Positions 45,206 through 55,519 of a DNA stretch of 64,000 nucleotides are shown here, piece by piece. Each line of letters begins with the position of its first letter. The stretch's first letter is position 1. The DNA is taken from the NCBI GenBank assembly GCA_030247855.1, contig JAPDRN010000025.1, positions 62,001-126,000 on the forward strand, given 5' to 3'. Both the position numbers and the translations under genes were made by a program. The stretch comes from Knufia peltigerae. Taxonomy: Eukaryota; Ascomycota; Eurotiomycetes; Chaetothyriales; Trichomeriaceae. The notes beneath the pieces were generated by a model that saw only the letters and a list, made by a program, of their open reading frames with translations, made no database searches and was not told the DNA's origin.

Positions 45206-46237
45206 TCAGTGTGTGCTGCTGTGGCCATTGACACCGTTGACCTGCTCTCTCGACGGAGCCTTGACTCCGAGAAGGGATTCGGCATTTTTATGCGCAATCA
45301 TCTCCAGCTGCTGTGGTGTCAACAGACCGCTATTCTCGAGCTCAGTGAACCATTTCAGGCCATGTTCGTTGGTGGTAAATGGATAGTCGATACTGTACAT
45401 GATCCGCTCGATCTTGGTGTTTGCGAGAATGCAGCGCATCGGGTCCAAGCTCCAACAGGCGGATGTCGTGATCCAGATATTCTCGTCCCAAACCTGCCTA
45501 AAGGTGCGTTGCCTCTTTCCCATGATGGATTCTTGATCACAGATCCGCTGGAGCAGATAGGGCATCATCTCTCCAAAGTGACCCAGGATGATCTTCAGCT
45601 TCGGGAACTCATCAAAGACCCCTGCGGCATGGAGCCGGAGTACGTGGACCCCGACATCACTGTGCCATCCCCACATAGCTCCTCCGATCACCGTGGCAGA
45701 TCTGAGAGGATAATTACCCAGATAGGTTTGTTGAAGGAGCTTGTCCGATGGCCAGGATGGATGGAGATAGACAGGAACTCCCAATTCTTCCGCCTTTTTC
45801 CAGAAGACATGGTAATCATACCCATCGTAAAAGTTCGCTCCGACGGTGACTTTGTTATCGATCAAGGCTCCTACAAAACCATGGTCTTTGACGGTTCGTT
45901 CTAGTTCGACAGCGGCAGCCTCTGGGTCAATCATGGGCAGAACGGCAAAGCCGGCAAACCGCTCCTTTGATTCGCCCGACTTTGAAATTTCTGTCGCCAA
46001 CTGATCGTTTCCCGCCCGGCAGGCGTCAGGAGATGGATTCTCTGCAGCACAGTGCGAGATGACTTGGAGAGACACTTGTCCTCTATCCATCTCTTCCAGG
46101 CGCAGATCACCCGCATCAAACAGTCTCTCGATCGCGCCAGGCCATTTCTTGATACCCTCTTTCATTGAGTTATCGAATGAGTCGAAGATGGCTTTGGAAT
46201 AGTAGTGCTCTTCGAGCGTGATGAGTGGAGGAGTCAT
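45206..46237 (-). CDS. Amidohydrolase-2 decarboxylase, 2,3-dihydroxybenzoate/gamma-resorcylate decarboxylase-like
   Basis: An intronless 343-residue protein of the amidohydrolase family 2 nonoxidative decarboxylases. Metal ligands and catalytic residues seen in this family are all present: Glu9 and His11 (TLEEHYY), His159 (VYLHPSWP), His220 (ILGHFGE) and Asp284 (SIDYPFTTN). The N-terminal LEEH and the length match fungal 2,3-dihydroxybenzoate and salicylate/resorcylate decarboxylases, which remove CO2 from o-hydroxybenzoates. The exact substrate cannot be told. It is the left edge of a dense group of catabolic-type genes running to the window end, and lies tail-to-tail with the regulator ending at 44971. 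Confidence 0.88.
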   Translation of the reverse strand: MTPPLITLEEHYYSKAIFDSFDNSMKEGIKKWPGAIERLFDAGDLRLEEMDRGQVSLQVISHCAAENPSPDACRAGNDQLATEISKSGESKERFAGFAVLPMIDPEAAAVELERTVKDHGFVGALIDNKVTVGANFYDGYDYHVFWKKAEELGVPVYLHPSWPSDKLLQQTYLGNYPLRSATVIGGAMWGWHSDVGVHVLRLHAAGVFDEFPKLKIILGHFGEMMPYLLQRICDQESIMGKRQRTFRQVWDENIWITTSACWSLDPMRCILANTKIERIMYSIDYPFTTNEHGLKWFTELENSGLLTPQQLEMIAHKNAESLLGVKAPSREQVNGVNGHSSTH

Positions 46238-46953
46238 ACTGGCTTCACTGTTGGTGGATTGGCTTCGTGTCGCTCGATGGCACTGTCAGTGTGGTCGGTT
46301 GGTAGGATGTGATCCTGTACAAACGAGCCCTTTCTGGCGCAAATGAATCAACTGCGTCAGGTGCAATATGCAGGACTATCCTTACACCCAAATATCGGTG
46401 GATCACCACAGGCTTTTGACCAGCCGAGGTGAAGCATTTTTGTTGTATAGACCCACTTTCTTTCTCCTAGTGGAGTTTGATTGGAGGTTTTAGGAACGGG
46501 GGTACTTCACCTGCCCATCCGCTCGGCAAATCTCTTCTAGTCTTTCCAAAAGCGTTCGGCGTTCAGTTTGAACCGGCTCATTCGCCACAGCTCCTGAAGA
46601 CATTCTCAATAGTTCATTGCTTTCCCAGCCTGGTCGGTGGTCACACCATGCCGAGGTGGCACACGTAGGATCCTTCAAAGAAATTCGCTAAAATCATGTT
46701 CATGAGACCCGTGGTTCAATTTCAAATATGTGTAAAAGCTACGAGCACAACATGTTTCGATAGTTTTCTCTGCCATGGATCCCGTGGAGTCTTTTCTTGT
46801 TGGGAAGCAATCATCGAATCCGTGAGCAGGGTATTTAAAGGCTGCTTTCCATTACTAGGACTAACAGATTCTCAGCGCTTGTCGTTATCTGTGGTTTAGA
46901 CAGCATCACCTTTCCAAAACATTGTTCAAATCAACCGAGGCCAAAAGATAGCC
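46238..46953. promoter_or_regulatory. Divergent promoter, decarboxylase/SDR
   Basis: The 716-bp region between two divergent start codons. No gene or obvious repeated motif. Confidence 0.4.
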
Positions 46954-47914
46954 ATGACTTTGCCTGTCGCAATCGTGACCGGGGGGTCATCTGGGATTGG
47001 CGAGGCTCTGGTGCAGCACCTGATATCTCTTGGTTGGAAAGTGATTGTGGCCGATCTACAACCTCCTAAAATGTCCAGCTCTGATCTCCTGTACATTCGC
47101 ACCGACATATCCTCTTGGGACCAGCAGTTCGACCTGTTCAAACGAGCCTATGACTGGGGCAAACGATTGGATTTTGTTGCGCTCAATGCTGCTGCCGATG
47201 ATCGAGATAGCATCTTTAGAAACCTGTCTCATGATATCAACAGTCCACCGTTGAAGCCGGATACGAGGTGTTTCTCTGTAAATAACATCGGAACGTACGT
47301 ATAACACAGACAAGCACAAGATAACTCGACATTTTCTTGTTCTATACTACCTTACTGAGACATATTCGGCTCTAACTATCTCTCGGGACAGATACTACGG
47401 CCTCAAGCTCGCCGCACACTACATGACAATTCCAAGTCAAGAGGGCGGGAAGCCAAAGACAGGCGGCAAGATCGTCATTACCTCTTCTGGAGGCGGACTC
47501 TTTCCGATTCCTGCGATCCCCCAATACACAGCCAGTAAGCACGCTCTTGTCGGTCTCGTCCGGGCGCTCGCAAAGAACCCAGACTCGCTAGCGGCGAACA
47601 TCTGTATCAACGCAGTGTGTCCCGCCATTGTCGATACTCCAGGTCTCCCACCTGGGCTGGTGTCAAAACTCCCACCTGATCAGATTACCCCGATGAGCAC
47701 GATCATGAAATGTTTCGACGCTTGCGCAGATCTGGCCGAGGTGGGAAACCAAGACTGGGTCGAGCGAGGCCGCACCGGGGAGACCGTGGAAGGCAATGTC
47801 CACGAGATGATCTGGCACACTCCCCCGCAGAGGCCCCATGGTGGAAACAGCAAGTTCGAACGAGAAACAGGGGTCCTGGCAGTTGCTGATGCATACAAGT
47901 CCAAGGCTAGCTAG
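46954..47914 (+). CDS. Short-chain dehydrogenase/reductase (15-PGDH-like)
   Basis: Two exons (46954-47294, 47392-47914) encode 287 residues; the intron (GTACGT...CAG) splits a Thr codon. The cofactor loop is intact (IVTGGSSGIGEAL), with an Asp after beta-2 (VIVADLQ), which usually goes with NAD(H). Catalytic Ser (VITSSGGG), Tyr and Lys (PQYTASKHALVG) are all present, unlike the SDR at 567-1479. ICINAVCPAIVDTP follows. The C-terminal extension (HEMIWHTPPQRPHGG) resembles fungal 15-hydroxyprostaglandin-dehydrogenase-like SDRs. It would oxidise or reduce a hydroxyl/keto intermediate of the surrounding catabolic cluster. It is divergent from the decarboxylase. Confidence 0.9.
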
Positions 47915-48214
47915 ATAGGAATGCGAAAACGATCCAATCTGAAAGTCTCATCCGTTCCGAAGACATTCTACACTAAAACGGTATATCAGTAAAGGTACAA
48001 GAGTGCAAGAGCGGTAGTAGTAGAAAATAAGTTTCGTAGGACGATATAAGGCTACTATTGCGCGGAGGGCCTGATTTCTCTTTTGTAACGCATACTTGTA
48101 CAGGGACTGGCAAACTGCCTCTGAGCACAGGTTTGAAGTATGGCATGTGTTTTGATATCGCTAGAGGTCAAGTGGCTTCCTCCAAAGCAACTCGACCGAA
48201 CATAGAATAAGACC

Positions 48215-50113
48215 CTATTCTATCTCCTTCAAGCTCCTCTTCGTCTCGGTGACATCCTTTGACTCAACGTTATCATGACGCCTAAGCCGAGTTGCCAAAT
48301 TCTCCTCCGCCACAGTCACTGCGGTGTGATTTGTGAAGTATGGTGAAGGGTCCGCTACCCAGAGAGACACCACGCAGGCAATCACAAAGAAAGGAATGGA
48401 CGTGTACCAGACATAGGCGAATGCATCGCTATAACCCCATCGAATAGCCTCCCGTGCTGCAGCTACCACGTCTGGTGGGAACGGCTTCACCGCTGCTGGT
48501 ACCCGGGACTGAATCGCTTTAATCAGTTTGCCCGTCTCTTTTGCAGGGAAACCCAGTGGAACGACCGCAGCCAGAACTCTTGGCGGAATGACTTTGGGAA
48601 GCCGGTCGTTAAGGACGGTATTGAAGATGGTGCTGCCTACAGCGCCACCGAGATAACGCATGGCGCCTTGCAGACCATAAGCAAGACCGATGTCGCGCTG
48701 CGGAACGTGGAGACCCACGGTAACGTATCCAATCACGATGATCCAGGTGAAAGGCACATTCACAAGAGCCTGAAGGAACAAGCCCGGTGCGATGCGATGG
48801 GGCGTCGCAAGAGACAGCAGTCCGCCTGCCAATGCCTGGATAGCATTTCCTGCAAGAAGTTGCAGAGGGATATGCTTCAGACGTGGCACGAGACCACCCA
48901 ATACAGCACCACCGAACAAGCCACCAACTGCAGCGGGGACGTTGTACCATCCTGCGGTGATCGGGTTCGAGGTGAAGACGAACAGGATCTGTTGCGGGAT
49001 GAACGTAGTGCAGGCGATATGTCCCAGTCCGGACACAAACATGATGATGATGAGAGAGTTGAACTCTCGGAATTTTCGAAATAGTCGCCACGGAAATAGT
49101 GGTCTGGTGTCGGGACCTCGAGTGAAGTCCCAGGCAAAGGTACACAAGAACAAGATGGCGCCGAGGACCAACGGCGCGATCACGGCCGCACTTCGCCAGG
49201 GATGTTGAATTCCAGCCCATCCAAGACCGAGTAAGAACAAAGTCACTCCGGAAGTGTAGAGAAGAATTCCGATGTAGTCCAGCTCATACAGAACCTCCCA
49301 TTTGGTGCGATCCTGGAAGATCCGACGCGGTGGCTGATAGAAGATGACGGTACCGACCACGGCGAGGACTCCGACAATGTCACCAAGGATGAACAACCAG
49401 CGCCATGTCGCGCGGTCGGTTAGCGCGCGAGCTATCAAGGGGCCGAATAGCGCGAGAATGGCAATGCTGACCTCGATCCATGCAATCCCTAGTGATCGCC
49501 ACTTGTTGGGTAAGATTTCGGAGACTCCGGCGAAGATGCTACGGGAAAGAAAAGTCTCGTATTAGCATGTATGGAGACTTGGCCGGGGGAGAGACGGAAA
49601 AATTAACCCCTCAAGAGGAGATACTTACACAAAACAGATACCTGTGCCCACACCGAGGAGTACCATCCCAGCGATGATCTGATTGAAGGTCAGGGCGGTA
49701 GCACAGACCAGGTGACCGATGAGAAGGAATGCTTGACCCAAGAGAATCACATCCTTCCGACCCAAGTAGTCACTAAGTTGTCCTGCGATAGCAAATGCCA
49801 CACTCCCGCTTAATGAGAAGCCGCCGGCAACCCAGTTGACATTGTTCGTGGATCCCTGTAGCTGGATGGCGACCACGGTGGCCACGGAAAGAAAGCTGTT
49901 CAATGTGAATCCCAGCCCCGACAGGAATGTCAGTCCGAGAGAGAAGACCGCAGCACAAGTTGTCCAGTTGATATGGGCGTCTTCATCGGCACCCTCCAAT
50001 GCCGCTCTATGCGGATCACCGTGGTCATCGTGGATATGAGAATCCAGAACCTCCTCACCGATCCGATGCTTGGAAGGTTTGGCTTCTGACGCCGGTGTGA
50101 TGGCCTCAACCAT
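48215..50113 (-). CDS. MFS exporter, TRI12/DHA2-like (14 TM)
   Basis: A 14-TM drug:proton antiporter of the TRI12 (trichothecene efflux pump-like) family, about 600 residues in two exons; the intron falls after GTGICFV and before IFAGVSEILPNKWRSLG. Motifs: GSTNNVNWVAGGFSLSGSV, GQLSDYLGRKDVILLG, DRATWRWLFILGDIVG, GLGHIACTTFIPQQILFVFT, QGAMRYLGGAVGSTIFNT. The tail is acidic and basic mixed (ETKRSLKEIE). The frame stays open upstream of 50113 to a TTG, but the first ATG gives a sensible cytosolic N-terminus (MVEAITPASEAKPS). An upstream exon cannot be excluded. It may export toxic aromatic intermediates or import the cluster substrate. Confidence 0.87.
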
Positions 50114-50990
50114 CTCTTGTTGGCTTCTCTCGATATCGTTTCCTGCATATTGCTGATTTTGTAATTCTCTATCGATCTTGCAGTTGATATCCCGAGTGCA
50201 AATACCGCACAAGTTCAGGGGACAACAAGGCCTTTTTCACTTGAAGGTCCATAGTCTGGAGCTAACCCAACATGATCGGGTTAATTTCTCTGGTTATTGA
50301 TATCCCGCCAAATTCCCCACCATTCCCGGTTTCTGGATCCTGGGGAGGGTTCGGTACTCCACGGCCCACTACATCTTCCGGTGGACTTCTCGAACGCGGG
50401 GAGAGTGGCCTGGACGGCTGCATCCCAGCCTGAAACACTTTGTAGAGTTGCTTGTGCTGAAGTTTGCTAATCGTGCTGTTTCGAACTCTCGCAGTCCGGT
50501 GGAGCAATCTAGCCCAAAAGACTCGGCGTTAACCACATACTCATTGTAGAAGCTACTTCGTAGATCCATTTGCTGACATACTTGTCAAATGATCATAGAG
50601 AAAGCATACTCTGCCTGTCAGTCTCTGACTAGATAATATCATACACGGAGCATACGATGTTAGAAAGGATATTTCGCGTTGCTCTGTGTCTTTCCCAGCC
50701 CGGTTGTCAAATGAAGCATTGGTGTAACGCCCTGGACCTCTTCATCTCCACTCCGGTGGCGTTCTTGGAAAGCCCCTTTTGGTTCGGTATATTTCGTGTT
50801 TCTAGGCTCCGCGGCCTGGGCGAAAGTCATTTCCCATATGGAACAATCTGATATGCATACCGGTCCGGTAGGGAGACAGCAATGTTCGACGTAGTCAGGG
50901 TCGAGAGACTCCGGTGGAGAAGTTCACAAGCACAGGAGCTCATGATATCTCAGTACCTTCATTGCAAGTTCTTTGGCCTAATAATCAAAC
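50114..50990. promoter_or_regulatory. Divergent promoter, TRI12 exporter/FAH hydrolase
   Basis: This 877-bp gap holds both promoters. The frames inside it show no recognisable domain. Confidence 0.4.
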
Positions 50991-51980
50991 ATGAAAGTTG
51001 ACGCATTTATTCGCTTTTCTGACGAGGAAGGAGAAATTCACCATGGTGCAGTCTCTCAAGAGCAGTTGAGATCGGGTTTAGAGGGGAGGGGACTCTCAAT
51101 CAACACTCTAAGTGGTACACCATTCGAAGGCTTCCAAATTGACTCTCAGAGGAAAACAGTGAGCAAGGTATACTGCATTTCCCTTTTGCACAACCACAAG
51201 GTACTGTAATTTATACACAAACTAAACAATCGTCTAGGTCCTTTGTCCGCTTGAGTCGACACCTCTGATCATCTGTATCGGACTGAATTACAAGACGCAT
51301 GCTGAGGAGGGCAAGAATCCCATTCCTGAGTATCCTGTAGTATTCACGAAGCCAGCAGATGCTCTTGCTGGTAAATATGGCCTAGTGCAGGCGAAGCTCA
51401 ATGCTAAGTCAACGAGTTGATCGAAACTCTCTAACTATTCCCAGGTCCATACGATACGATTCCCGTCCACGTCGACTGCCAATCTCTCCTTGACTACGAG
51501 GGCGAGTTGACTGTTGTCATTGGTCGTGATGCCAAAAATGTCACCGAGTCGGAAGCCCTCTCATACGTCTTGGGCTACACATGTGGCAATGATGTGAGCG
51601 CACGCAACTTTCAAAAGCCACGTGCCTCTGGAGGACAGTTTTGCTATGCGAAATCTTTCGATGCTTTTGCGCCGATCGGCCCGGCAGTCGTACTAGCTCA
51701 TACCGTAGCCGACCCTCAAACCCTGCAGCTCTTCACAAATCTGAATTGTGAAGTTCGACAGCAGACTTGCACGGACGACATGATTTGGACCGTAGCTCAG
51801 ATCATCGAGCACTTGAGTCGAGGGACGACGTTGAGAAAAGGGACGGTCATAATGACCGGCACTCCCAGCGGGGTGGGATGCTTTATGCAGCCCTTAGGTG
51901 TGATCAATGATGGCGACGTGGTTGAGGTGGGCATTGAAGGCTTTGGACGATTAGCAAACCGGTATTCCTTCGAAGACTAG
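50991..51980 (+). CDS. Fumarylacetoacetate hydrolase (FAH)-family protein
   Basis: Three exons (50991-51167, 51238-51370, 51445-51980) give 281 residues, the normal length of FAH-domain hydrolases/decarboxylases. Motifs: PLIICIGLNYKTHAEE at the domain start, DYEGELTVVIGRD with the acidic metal ligands, GYTCGNDVSARNFQ, and RKGTVIMTGTPSGVG near the end. In this family a divalent metal supports C-C bond hydrolysis or decarboxylation of beta-keto acids, as in the last steps of aromatic ring-cleavage pathways. Its place next to a ring hydroxylase and a decarboxylase fits that role. It runs tail-to-tail with the FAD monooxygenase, which ends 210 bp further on. Confidence 0.92.
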
Positions 51981-52191
51981 ATATACACAATAGAGATATG
52001 GGAGCATAGACACTTCATTGGCAATAGACAATGTAGTGTTCTAGATTTGGACTTAAGCTTTTGACATTCGAAGTTTTTCGACACTATCTAATCTATATTC
52101 ATCGCTGTTCAAGCCCAAAGAGTCTGAGTGATATCATTTCAACTCCCATAGTAGTGCCTTCACTCTCTGTCTTTGTTCAGAGGAGTTGTAA

Positions 52192-53701
52192 TTATAAGAC
52201 CACTCCGTTGTTAGAGCTCTCCGATGCTCCATTGGCAAAGTACTGTGTCATATCACAACCGATACTCATCTCATGCTGTAGAGAAGCCTCATTAGAACTT
52301 CCTTGGCAACGGAAGGAAGGATGAACTATCGTCACTTGTTTGACTTACCTTCATTAGACCTGCTGCGACATTGGGTTCTGTCTTTGCCCTTTCCAGAAGC
52401 TGGAAGAAAATATCCTTCTCCAATATAGTCTCCGGGTCGGCCATGACACGGTGGAAGTTTGCCGTGGAGGTAGCGTCTGTGATTTGGCTAAAGATCTGCC
52501 GACGCATTTCATCATACCGGTCGAGGATGTCGATAGAGGTTTCCCCGGTGTCAATGCCGTAGAGACAGTCTATCAGACTGCCCACATCGCAAACTCCAGT
52601 GGTAAGGCCGAGACCTCCCCTGTTGCGGAGTCCAAGTGAGCATGAAACACAAGATAGCGGGATAGCCACAGTCTTACATGGGATTGTTCAAATGAGCCGC
52701 GTCGCCAGCCAACAAGATACGTCCAACTCTCATCTTCTCTGCACATCGCTGATGGACAGTGTATGGAGTTACCGTCTCAAGTTGGTATTCGTTGGGTTCA
52801 GGGTGTCCTGGAAGAGTCTCTCGGAACCTTTGTGGGAGTCGATCTCGGATCTCCTCTGTCGACAGTCCCGGAGCCTCTCCGTACACAATGCGCCATAGTC
52901 CTTTGTTGTCGATTTTGGCAATGACGAACCAGTTTTCGGGGTGTATGATCCATTGAACATCGGAAAACCCAAGTTTGTCAAAGCTCATATGTGCCTGTGT
53001 TCACTTCAATATAAGTCAAATTCTCTCAGTCTGACTCATTTAGCACTTACGTTGACTGCAACAAGAGTCTTTGGCCAAGTGTATCCAGGGAAGCTTCCTC
53101 CCTGCAGTGTCTTTCTCACAACGCTGGCTCCACCATCACAACCCACCACAAAGTCGGCATGCATCATCTTCTTGGAATTAAGCCCATCATCGCTGTTACT
53201 CTCTACCCAGGCGCTCTCGCTGTCCTGTCCCACGTTGGAGACCCTATAACCCCAATAGATCTTGATGCTAGGATAGTGTTGGGCTTCTTCTACCAGGAGA
53301 GCCGACAGAGAGCCAACTGGGAGAATGACACTGCGTGGCAGCCCATCTATCCGAGTCTCCAGACGGTCAAACCCAACGATCATTGTACCGTCAGGTTTTC
53401 TCCACGCAATATCTTTGGGTATGAACCCCCGTTCAATCGTCTTTTCAAGGATACCTGCTCGCGCTAGCACTCTGAAAGACGAGACAGGGTTAGTGTATAC
53501 AGTCATCTTGAGAGCAAAACGGTGGAATACTTACTTTACTGCAGGCGCACCATACGCAAGTCCTCGAGGAGATTTGTTCACCTCATTGAGAGACTCCAAG
53601 ACGTCCACAGATATGCCTTTCTGACCCAACATTAAAGCAGTCAGGAGCCCTACTGGGCCTGCACCGACTACAACGACTTTCTGAATTTTGTGCTCCGTCA
53701 T
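52192..53701 (-). CDS. Class A FAD-dependent aromatic monooxygenase (PheA/TfdB-like)
   Basis: Five exons with canonical introns, read from the ATG at 53701. MTEHKIQKVVVVGAGPVGLL is the FAD-binding dinucleotide motif. VLARAGILEK, FVVGCDGGASVVRKTL (the DG motif) and RILLAGDAAHLNNPMGGLGL (the GD motif, rejoined across an intron) follow. The last exon (HEMSIGCDMTQYFAN to GVVL) ends at 52192; a model that reads past the donor after GLMK would end in a random tail at 52292. At about 420-430 residues it lacks the C-terminal thioredoxin-like domain of phenol hydroxylases, so it is a short single-component hydroxylase. It probably hydroxylates the aromatic substrate of the cluster using NAD(P)H. Salicylate hydroxylation before the dihydroxybenzoate-type decarboxylase is one hypothesis. 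Confidence 0.9.
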
Positions 53702-54313
53702 TTTCTCCCTTGCCTGAAATAGATGTGCGATTGGATAAGAGGATAGAAGACAAGCTGTAAATATACGAGCTCATGCCCCCAGACTCGTGAACCTATATTT
53801 CACACTCAGGGTACAGGAGGCTTTAAGTTTGACAAGAACTTGACGAAAGTCTCTCGGCCCCAACTGACGGGTCAGCATGATCGTGTCCCCGGTCATCTCA
53901 CACATAGACAAGTCACCTGAAGTCACCTGAGGGTCTAGTTGGTGGAGGTCTGGAGAAATCTGAGCTTCGCGGCATAAAGTCGAGGCCAGCGTACCGTCAG
54001 ACTAGCCTATGCCTTCCTCACACGGGCCGCGGGTACCGTTAGGTATCTTACATGTTCTAGTCGGCATGCTAGCATGAAAATGTTGCCATGCCATGGGGCA
54101 CCCACAGTCATAAACTCCGAGCCAAATAGTATTAGCCCGTCCTCGGTCTGGCACTGAATTCAAACCAGGCCTTGGCAGATTCGGTTTGAGAGTTGAGAGG
54201 TCAATCAATGACTGAGCTCTCTCCAAGAAGCAGTAATCCAGATAATCAAGCTTAGAAACGAGTTGTGAGATTGGAGGGATATTGTCACTGATATATTGTG
54301 ATTTGAGATCTAT
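53702..54313. promoter_or_regulatory. Monooxygenase promoter with a 10-bp direct repeat
   Basis: This 612-bp gap lies upstream of the monooxygenase. AGTCACCTGA is repeated head-to-tail at 53911-53920 and 53921-53930, about 210 bp from the ATG. A minus-strand frame at 54002-54226 has no recognised domain. Confidence 0.5.
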
Positions 54314-54871
54314 TCAGTGACTACCACCCTGCTTAGTCCTGGGTGGCAGATTCGCCGTAATTTGTCTCTCAGCAACTTCGAATTCACGGACAGGTAGCAC
54401 CACGGCTGTGATTCTCGCCCATTCTGTTTGACTCGTGTTCCTCCATGCATGATTTATCGCTCGCTGGACTAAACCATCTCCTCTTTTCAGGATCCTTTTC
54501 TCACCCGAGTCCAAAATCACCTCTACCTCGCCCTCGATGACAAAGTTGTAGTTCAAACTCATGCTGCGGTGCATGGGAGTTGTACATGCTGGAGGAAAGT
54601 CGATCACTCGGGCGGCAGATCCATTAAGGACTGCGATGCCGGGTGGGTTCTGAATCATTTTGTGGTATATTTTGATGTCACCATCGTTACTCAGGTCGAC
54701 TGGAAATCCGGAAGTACCATAGTAGAAAGCGATTTGCATACCACCCGGATAGTTGATCACAGGCGGGCTCTCGTTCACCGCAGCACTTTCGAAAACAGAT
54801 TTGCCGTCGGCACTGTTGTGGCCTGTAACGAAGCGAGTTAGAGGGCGGAGGTTGTTACTAGGTACTGACAT
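54314..54871 (-). CDS. Cupin_2-domain protein
   Basis: A single-exon 185-residue protein with one cupin barrel. Cupin motif 1 is PMHRSMSLNYNFVIEGEVEV, where only the first His is in the expected metal-binding register. Motif 2 is GDGLVQRAINHAWRN with a His in the usual place. FYYGTSGFPV and GSAARVIDFPP precede the barrel. Small fungal cupins of this type often sit in catabolic or secondary-metabolite clusters next to monooxygenases. Whether this one acts as a dioxygenase, isomerase or cyclase is unknown, because the metal-ligand set is reduced compared with true gentisate dioxygenases. It lies upstream of the monooxygenase on the same strand. Confidence 0.85.
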   Translation of the reverse strand: MSVPSNNLRPLTRFVTGHNSADGKSVFESAAVNESPPVINYPGGMQIAFYYGTSGFPVDLSNDGDIKIYHKMIQNPPGIAVLNGSAARVIDFPPACTTPMHRSMSLNYNFVIEGEVEVILDSGEKRILKRGDGLVQRAINHAWRNTSQTEWARITAVVLPVREFEVAERQITANLPPRTKQGGSH

Positions 54872-55519
54872 GGCTGATCTCGTCTTGCGCGCCTCTGCCC
54901 TGTTGACTGGCTATCCTCTTTCAACGATCGATTTATGGACTCTGTTGAGGAGGCAGAAGAAAAAGAGGCGTTTGCTGTTTTGATCTCGAGCTCTCAAAGC
55001 TTTCAGTTGTGATTCACAAACAACAGCATTATTCGTGTTAGCCAGCTAGACTTTGGCTGACTGGAGAAACATCGTCGAGATCCCGCCGGAATGAACAGGT
55101 CCTGAGAATCGGCGGATAGCCAGAGAAAGGAAGACATTTGTGAGGCTATTCCAAATTAGATCGGCAAATTCAAAGTTTCGCCGATCAAATCCGAATGTAC
55201 TCCGTAATCTCGAGTAAAACTGGGGCCAAAGAACGTGCCGGATAACAACCAGTCATGGTCTGTCCTGAAAATACATTTCTTCTGGTAATGGCGAAGGTAC
55301 AGCAAAGCCGGCAACTTTGCAGATCGGCTGAAAATTGAGCCGCGCAGATGATGGAAATTAAATTCGGCACATCCAGTTGCCGATTTTGTACAAGCACGAT
55401 CCTGTCCGTGCCAGTCATACACCATCCTATCCATAACGCAGGTTGTGAGAAACGATTCGAGGAAGAGGTAGTGTGTTCGCATCAAGACAGAAGAGAAAAT
55501 CGCCTCTATGAGACCAGCA
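54872..55519. other. Cupin promoter region
   Basis: These 648 bp separate the cupin ATG from the stop codon of the regulator. The decamer GTACTCCGTA occurs at 55197-55206. No gene is seen. Confidence 0.4.

Noticed and set aside
48215..50212. TTG start at 50212 for the TRI12 exporter
   Set aside because: Fungal nuclear genes rarely start at TTG; the ATG at 50113 gives a normal N-terminus.
52292..52350. Monooxygenase ending at 52292
   Set aside because: The tail after GLMK follows a GTAAGT donor; a further exon with a sensible end is available at 52192.
54314..54871. Cupin as a gentisate dioxygenase
   Set aside because: It is half the usual length and lacks the full set of metal-binding His residues.
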